64,000 nt of DNA from PALSA-505 sp963699015 (lineage in GTDB: Bacteria; Actinomycetota; Actinomycetes; Streptosporangiales; Streptosporangiaceae), in the NCBI GenBank assembly GCA_963699015.1, contig CAVOSX010000001.1, positions 1,240,001 to 1,304,000 of the forward strand, given 5' to 3'. Below, one piece after another: positions 58,723 through 64,000 of the stretch; positions within the stretch are counted from its first letter, which is position 1; each line of letters opens with the position of its first letter. The position numbers were made by a program, and so were the translations under genes. The notes beneath the pieces are model-generated. The model had not been told where the DNA came from. It ran no database searches and saw only the letters and a list, made by a program, of their open reading frames with translations.

Positions 58723-59592
58723 TCACTGCGCCCGGGATCCGGCTCCCGGCTCGGCCCCCGACTCAGCGGCCGCGGCCAGCGCCGGGGCCGGCGTCCTGGC
58801 CCGCGCGTGCCTGGTGCGGTACAGGTAGCCGGCGGCGGCCGCGAAGCCCAGGATGGCCGCCCACTCGTTGACCCGCAGGCCCAGGATGCGGGGGGCGTAG
58901 TCGATCCGGATCGTCTGGACGGCGAACATGCCGACCGCGAAGGCGGCCACGTAGAGCGCGAACGCCTGGTCGCCAGTGAGCAGGAACCGCCGGGTGGCCC
59001 AGATCACCGCGGCCGCGACCAGCAGATCCCAGAGCGCCTCGTAGAGGAAGGCCGGCTGGAAGGTGGCGAAGCTCTCGTAACCGGGCAGCCGGTGCGCCGG
59101 GGAGATCTGCAGCGCCCAGGGCAGCGCGGACGGCCGCCCGTACAGTTCCTGGTTGAACCAGTTGCCGCAGCGGCCGATCGCCTGGCCGATCGCGATGGCG
59201 GCGGCGGCGGCCCCGGCCACCGGGGCCAGCGGCACCCCGGCCCTGCGGCACCCGATCCACGCCCCGGCCAGGCCGGCGGCGAGCGCCCCGGGGATGCCGA
59301 GCCCGCCGTCCCATACCTTGAACACGCTGACCCAGTCCCTGCCGCTGCCGAAGTACAGCTGATAGTCGGTCAGCACGCTGTAGGCCCTGGCGCCGACCAG
59401 GCCGAGCGGCACGGCCCAGGCCGCCACGTCGATGATCACGCCGGCCCGCCCGCCCGCATGCAGGTAACGCCAGTTCGCCACCCAGACGGCGACGATGACG
59501 CCGAGGGCGATGCACAGCGCGTAGGCCCGGACCGGGATGGGGCCTAGTTGCCATGTCCCCCGGGACGGGCTTGGCAGGTAACCGACCACCAT
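58723..59592 (-). CDS. lgt: Prolipoprotein diacylglyceryl transferase
   Basis: A 289-residue membrane enzyme that attaches diacylglycerol to the lipobox cysteine of lipoproteins. The signature GRCGNWFNQELYGRP is complete, and seven hydrophobic segments are seen. The N-terminal YLPSPSRGTWQLGPIPVRAYA block is typical. It follows trpA by 78 bp, the standard actinobacterial trp-lgt arrangement. Confidence 0.96.
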   Translation of the reverse strand: MVVGYLPSPSRGTWQLGPIPVRAYALCIALGVIVAVWVANWRYLHAGGRAGVIIDVAAWAVPLGLVGARAYSVLTDYQLYFGSGRDWVSVFKVWDGGLGIPGALAAGLAGAWIGCRRAGVPLAPVAGAAAAAIAIGQAIGRCGNWFNQELYGRPSALPWALQISPAHRLPGYESFATFQPAFLYEALWDLLVAAAVIWATRRFLLTGDQAFALYVAAFAVGMFAVQTIRIDYAPRILGLRVNEWAAILGFAAAAGYLYRTRHARARTPAPALAAAAESGAEPGAGSRAQ

Positions 59593-59670
59593 GTCCTGTG
59601 ACCATACCGGGTAAACCCATGACCGGATCCGCGCCGCGATAACGCGGGCCAGGACCCGGTCCGGTGTATC

Positions 59671-60474
59671 TCAGGCGGCTGGCAGCCGGACGGCCGCGGC
59701 CAGCTCGGCGGCCAGGGCGGCCACCGCGGCGATGCCGTCGGCCGGGCGGCCGGCCGCGAGCAGCCGCCGGACGAAGGCCGACCCGACGATCACTCCGTCC
59801 GCGAACCGCGCCACCTGGGCCGCCTGGGTCCCGTCCCGCACGCCCACCCCCACCGCGACCGGGAGGCTGGTCTGCTTCCTGATCCGGCCGACCAGATCCT
59901 CCGCGTCCCCGCTCACCGCGTCCCGCACCCCGGTCACGCCCATCAGGGAGGCCGCGTAGACGAAGCCGCGGCAGGCCGCGGCGATCCGGGCGATCCGCTC
60001 CGGCGCCGAGCTGACCGCGGCCAGGAAGACCGCATCGAGGTCACGCGCGGCCGCCTCGGCCAGCCACGGATCCGCTTCTTCCGGCGTGAGGTCCGGGGTG
60101 ATCAGGCCCGCTCCGCCGGCCGCGGCGAGGTCGGCGGCGAAGGACCGCACGCCGTACCTGTCCACCGGGTTCCAGTACGTCATGACCAGGGCGGGAACCC
60201 CGGTGCCGGCCACCGCCTCGACCGTGCGCAGCACGTCCGCTACCCGCACCCCGCCGGTGAGCGCACGGTGCACCGCCTCCTGGATGACCGGGCCGTCCAT
60301 CAGCGGGTCGGAGTACGGCAGGCCGACCTCGACGATGTCCGCCCCCGAGCGCGCCATCGCCAGCGCGGCCTCGATCCCGGCATCCACCGAGGGGAAGCCG
60401 GCCGGCAGGTAGCCGATGACCGCGGCCCGGCCTTCGGCCGCCGCCCGGTCGAATGCGACAGCGACCTGGCTCAC
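59671..60474 (-). CDS. trpA: Tryptophan synthase alpha subunit
   Basis: A 267-residue TIM barrel that releases indole from indole-3-glycerol phosphate. Catalytic Glu and Asp are in DIVEVGLPYSDPLMDGP and the next strand; phosphate is held by GVRDGTQAAQVARFADGVIVGSA. GTG start overlaps the trpB stop (GTGA), coupling the two subunits. Confidence 0.97.
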   Translation of the reverse strand: MSQVAVAFDRAAAEGRAAVIGYLPAGFPSVDAGIEAALAMARSGADIVEVGLPYSDPLMDGPVIQEAVHRALTGGVRVADVLRTVEAVAGTGVPALVMTYWNPVDRYGVRSFAADLAAAGGAGLITPDLTPEEADPWLAEAAARDLDAVFLAAVSSAPERIARIAAACRGFVYAASLMGVTGVRDAVSGDAEDLVGRIRKQTSLPVAVGVGVRDGTQAAQVARFADGVIVGSAFVRRLLAAGRPADGIAAVAALAAELAAAVRLPAA

Positions 60475-61748
60475 CGGCCGTCGCCCGTCCTGGCTGCACC
60501 TGCCGCCGCGTCACCGTCCACCAGGCCGAACCACCGGGCCGCGGTGTCCATGTCCTTGTCGCCGCGGCCGGACAGGTTGACCAGCAGCAGTCCGCCGGGG
60601 CCGAGCTCGCGGCCCACGGTCAGCGCGCCGGCCAGCGCGTGCGCCGACTCGATCGCGGGGATGATTCCCTCGGTCCGGCACAGCAGCGAGAAGGCGGCCA
60701 TCGCCGCCGAGTCATCCACCGCGCGGTAGCTGGCCCGGCCGGTGTCGTGCAGCCAGGAATGCTCGGGCCCCACCCCCGGGTAGTCGAGCCCGGCCGAGAT
60801 CGAGTGCGTGGCCAGGGTCTGGCCCTCGTCGTCTTGCAGCAGGTAGGTGCGCATGCCGTGGATCACCCCGGCCGACGCCGGCCACCAGCGTGGCGGCGTG
60901 CCGCCCGGTCGCCACCCCCTCGCCGCCGGCCTCGAACCCGAGCAGCCGCACGCCAGGATCGGGGATGAAGGCACCGAATACCCCGATGGCGTTGGAGCCG
61001 CCGCCGACGCAGGCGAGCACCGCGTCCGGCAGCCGTCCGGCCAGGCCGAGCACCTGCTCGCGCGCCTCGGTCCCGATCACCTGCTGGAAGTCGCGCACCA
61101 TCATCGGGAACGGGTGCGGCCCCATCACCGAGCCGATGCAGTAGTGCGTCGTCTCGACCGACGTGACCCAGTCGCGGAATGCCTCGTTGATCGCGTCCTT
61201 GAGGGTGCGGCTGCCGATCGTGACCGGCACGACCTCGGCGCCGAGCATCCGCATCCTGGCCACGTTGAGCGCCTGCCGCCTGGTGTCCTCCTCGCCCATG
61301 TACACCACGCAGTCCAGGCCGAGCAGCGCGCAGGCGGTGGCGGTGGCCACGCCGTGCTGCCCGGCCCCGGTCTCGGCGATCACCCGGGTCTTGCCCATCC
61401 GCCTGGTGAGCAGCGCCTGGCCCAGCACGTTATTGATCTTGTGCGAGCCGGTGTGGGCGAGGTCCTCGCGCTTGAGCAGCACCCGGCAGCCGCCCGCCTC
61501 GGCGCCGAACCGCCGGGCCTCGGTCAGCGGCGTGGGCCGGCCCGCGTAGCCGGCGCAGCAGCGCGGCCAGCTCGGGCCTGGAACTGCGGGTCGGCCTTCG
61601 CGCTGGCGTAGGCCCGGGTCAGCTCGTCCAGCGCGGACATCAGCGCCTCGGGCGCGAACCGGCCGCCGAACCGGCCGAAGTGGCCGCCCGGATCGGGCTG
61701 GCCTTCCAGCGCCGGAGACGCCGGCCCGTGTCCGTTCGGCTGGGTCAT
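60471..61748 (-). CDS. trpB: Tryptophan synthase beta subunit, frameshifted as read
   Basis: About 424 residues after three extra bases are removed: one in 61574-61576 and one at 61552-61553 (restoring PQFQAELAALLRGYAGRPTPL), and one near 60873 (restoring VAGVIHGMRTYLLQ). It condenses indole with serine on pyridoxal phosphate; the lysine is in HTGSHKINNVLGQALL and the cofactor phosphate loop is CVGGGSNAIG. The total length is still a multiple of three because the errors sum to three. ATG overlaps the trpC stop. Confidence 0.95.
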
Positions 61749-62554
61749 TTCCGGTCACCGCGGAGCGCCGGATGCGAGCCCGCGGTGACCAGGTCGGCGA
61801 CGGCGGCGCGCGGATCCTTGTCCGTCACCAGGCTCTCGCCGACCAGCACCGCGTCGGCTCCGGCCGCCGCGTACTGCAGCAGGTCATGCGGTCCGCGCAC
61901 GCCCGACTCGGCGATCTTGATGATGCCGGGCGGGATGAGCGGCGCCAGCCGGGCGAACACCCCGCGGTCCACGTCGAGCGTGCTCAGGTCGCGGGCGTTG
62001 ATCCCGATCACCCTGGCCCCGGCGTCCAGCGCCCTGGTCAGGTCGGGCTCGGTGTGCACCTCGACGAGCGGGAGCATCCCGATCGACGCCGCGCGCTCGA
62101 CCAGCGAGATCAGCGCGTTCTGCTCCAGCGCCGCTACGATCAGCAGGACGATGTCGGCGCCGTGCGCCCGCGCCTCCCAGAGCTGGTAGGAACCGACGAT
62201 GAAGTCCTTGCACAGCACGGGCACGTGCACCGCGCTGCGCACCGCGGCCAGATCGGCCAGGCTGCCGCCGAACCGCCGCGCCTCGGTCAGCACGCTGATC
62301 GCCCGGGCGCCGCCGGCCTCGTAGTCGGTGGCCAGCGCGGCCGGGTCGGAGATCACCGCCATCGAGCCCCGGGACGGGCTGTCCCGCTTCACCTCCGCGA
62401 TGACGGTCACGTCATCGCCGCCGAGCGCGGCCAGCGCGTCCCGGCAGGACGGCGCCTGCCGCGCCCTCTCCTTGAGCTGGTCAAGCGCGACTTCCCGCTG
62501 CCGCTGCCCGAGGTCGGCACGCACGCCTTCCAGGATCTCGTCGAGCACGCTCAC
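61745..62554 (-). CDS. trpC: Indole-3-glycerol phosphate synthase
   Basis: A 269-residue TIM-barrel enzyme converting CdRP to indole-3-glycerol phosphate. VIAEVKRDSPSRG holds the catalytic lysine, with further active-site motifs VLCKDFIVGSYQLWEAR and GINARDLSTLDVD. GTG start overlaps the response regulator stop, so it is coupled to it. It begins the trpC-trpB-trpA chain. Confidence 0.97.
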   Translation of the reverse strand: MSVLDEILEGVRADLGQRQREVALDQLKERARQAPSCRDALAALGGDDVTVIAEVKRDSPSRGSMAVISDPAALATDYEAGGARAISVLTEARRFGGSLADLAAVRSAVHVPVLCKDFIVGSYQLWEARAHGADIVLLIVAALEQNALISLVERAASIGMLPLVEVHTEPDLTRALDAGARVIGINARDLSTLDVDRGVFARLAPLIPPGIIKIAESGVRGPHDLLQYAAAGADAVLVGESLVTDKDPRAAVADLVTAGSHPALRGDRK

Positions 62555-63517
62555 GCGGTTTCGCTGTCCCCTCCGGTCGGATGCCCTGCGCCCACGATCG
62601 TATCGGGAGCACTCCGGTGGCTAGCCTGCCCCCCGGGGTGGAGGCCGTCCGGGCAGCCGGCCGGGGCCGCCGTCGCGGTCTGCGGATCCAGTACGTAGCC
62701 GATTCCCCGGACCGTGCGGATCCCGTGCCCCGGGCCGAGTTTGGCGCGCAGCTGCGCGATGTAGACGTCCACGGTCCTGTCGCCAGGGCCGGCGCTGCGG
62801 CCCCACGCCGCCTGCCGCAGCCGGTGCCGGGTGACTGTCCGGCCCGCCTGCCGCGCCAGGCAGCTGAGCACGTCAAACTCGGTGCCGGTGAGCGCGATCT
62901 CGGTCTCCGTCGAACGTCACCAGGCGCTGGCCGGGGCGCAGCCGCAGCCGGCCGGCCGCGTGCGGGGTGGCCGGGAGCCCGGGGCGCGCGGCGGCCCGCA
63001 CCCGGGCAACGAGCGCCCGCGGCCCGAACGGGCGGGTCAGGCAAGACTCCTGGCCGACCGCGAGGTCCTGGGGACGCAGCCCCGGCGCGGCCTGGCTGCC
63101 CTCGCCGCCCGTCAGGCAGATCAGCGGGACCCCCGGACCCGCTCCGGTGACGGCGAGCCGCGGCCTGCCCCGCCGCGACGACGGCGCCCCGCCGCGGACC
63201 AGCTTGCGGATGGCCCGGGCGTCGAGCCCGGGCATGGTCAGGTCGAGGACCACCGCTGCCGCGCCGGCGAGGGCGGCCAGCGCGGCCTCGGTCTCGGCGG
63301 CCGTGCGGGCGCACCGCACCCGCAGGCCCTCCTTGGCCAGGTAGCGGCGGATGAGCTCGGCCACGGCAGGGTCGTGCTCGGCGACCAGGATCTCGGCGGC
63401 CGGTCTCGGTACGGGGTCAGCGGGCGGCGTTTGGCTACGACTCCTCGGCCTGGGCGGGGGCCGCGACCGGCTCCGCGCCGCTGTCGGCGGTATCGGTGAG
63501 ATCCACGCCGCGGTCAA
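62551..63517 (-). CDS. OmpR/PhoB-type response regulator, frameshifted as read
   Basis: Receiver (EHDPAVAELIRRYLAKEG, phospho-acceptor in VVLDLTMPGLDA, Thr in ICLTGG) plus a winged-helix DNA-binding domain (LTGTEFDVLSCLARQAG, DVYIAQLRAKLGP, TVRGIGYVL). One extra base at about 62902 must be removed to join FDGD to EIALTGTEF. The conserved switch lysine is Arg here (LTRPFGP), and a Gly/Arg-rich insertion (RGGAPSSRRGRPR) lies after the acceptor. No histidine kinase gene is near. The GTG at 63517 overlaps the upstream gene by 83 bp; no nearer start exists. Confidence 0.83.
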
Positions 63518-64000
63518 GCGCCTCCCACAGCGCGGCCGCGTCGCCGTCGGGCTGCTGTGCGCGGGTACCCGCTGCGGTGCGGCCCGGGTCGGCTGGTCCC
63601 GGCTCGCCCGCCCGGGCCTCGGCGGCGGGGACGGGCCGGGACGCGGGGACCGCCGCGCCCGCGGCGGGGACGCCCGGGGATACGGGGGCCGCCGCGCCCG
63701 CGCCGGGAACGGCCGGGGACGCGGGGGCAGCAGCTCCGGCGGCCGGGACGGCCCCGGCGGCCGGAGCGGACGGGCCGCCCTCCGGGCGCGGGGGGACGCG
63801 CTGGTCGAACCGGGCCGACATCACCGCCCAGCGCGGCCCGCGCCAGGCCGCGGCCAGCCCCGCGGCGATCACCGCCACCGCGCCGATCAGCGCCGCCGCG
63901 CGCCACGGCCCGCTGGCCAGTACCACCCGGCTGGCCTGGCCGATGGCCGGCAGCGCGCCGCCAGACGGCACCCCGCCGCTGATCGCGGAATTCCCGCCGG
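63435..64000 (-). CDS. Trp operon-associated membrane protein (TIGR02234-like), 5' end outside window
   Basis: C-terminal 188 residues of a small membrane protein that in actinomycetes lies between trpE and trpC. The last hydrophobic segment is WRAAALIGAVAVIAAGLAAAW, followed by RGPRWAVMSARFD and, at the end, ALWEALDRGVDLTDT, both characteristic. Between them is a long Pro/Ala/Gly-rich repeat region of about 85 residues, longer than I would expect. The start lies beyond the window. Confidence 0.75.
   Translation of the reverse strand, partial: GGNSAISGGVPSGGALPAIGQASRVVLASGPWRAAALIGAVAVIAAGLAAAWRGPRWAVMSARFDQRVPPRPEGGPSAPAAGAVPAAGAAAPASPAVPGAGAAAPVSPGVPAAGAAVPASRPVPAAEARAGEPGPADPGRTAAGTRAQQPDGDAAALWEALDRGVDLTDTADSGAEPVAAPAQAEES

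Overview
The window is about 72-75% GC chromosomal DNA from an actinomycete. The gene order matches the backbone shared by Streptomyces and the Streptosporangiales: pyrG-nudix-ald-xerD-parA-scpA-scpB-rluB-aroH-tyrA-cmk-der in one block, then uvrB-coaE-rpsA-polA-pdtaR, gltB-gltD, and trpC-trpB-trpA-lgt. Two F420-type oxidoreductases, a PdtaR-like ANTAR regulator and frequent GTG starts agree with this. The genus cannot be named from sequence alone. No insertion sequence, prophage, CRISPR array or rRNA was seen, and only one tRNA.

Layout. 0-5 kb: a truncated ABC exporter, OsmC, an ECF sigma factor coupled to a membrane protein, and an esterase. 5.1-6.5 kb: a gene-free stretch holding two diverged copies of a roughly 350-bp repeat, each with a perfect GC-rich hairpin and an array of six DnaA-box-like sites in identical spacing. 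6.5-15.4 kb: mixed accessory genes (LD-carboxypeptidase, a stand-alone LigD-type phosphoesterase domain, metallopeptidase, DrrAB-type ABC transporter, APH-type kinase, GNAT, F420 oxidoreductase, quinone reductase, DUF2203, serpin). 15.4-27.7 kb: the conserved minus-strand housekeeping block. 27.8-35.5 kb: accessory genes, including an Ltp2-like thiolase-fold protein, a DUF35 protein and a HelD/HelR-type RNA polymerase recycling factor. 35.5-44.4 kb: uvrB, coaE, rpsA, polA, a thioesterase and pdtaR. 44.4-45.3 kb: an unusual tRNA with anticodon CAA but a short variable loop, followed by an HTH-LAGLIDADG protein. 45.4-57.1 kb: winged-helix protein, second F420 oxidoreductase, RNase Z, DapA-like protein, glutamate synthase, and a MarR/YceI divergent pair with a clear operator. 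57.1-64 kb: a structured intergenic region ending in a strong terminator, a questin-oxidase-like gene, lgt, and the trp operon with an orphan response regulator embedded in it.

How genes work together. parA, the small ribbon-helix-helix protein, scpA, scpB and xerD serve chromosome partition and dimer resolution. aroH, tyrA and trpCBA are branches of aromatic amino acid synthesis. gltBD and ald handle ammonia and alanine. RNase Z would mature the tRNA, which lacks an encoded CCA.

Data quality. At least ten genes (tyrA, scpB, the RHH gene, parA, xerD, rpsA, polA, gltB, trpB and the response regulator) need one or more single-base shifts to read through. Several are essential, so these are more likely indel errors of the assembly than true pseudogenes. 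Exact start and end positions in those genes should be treated accordingly.
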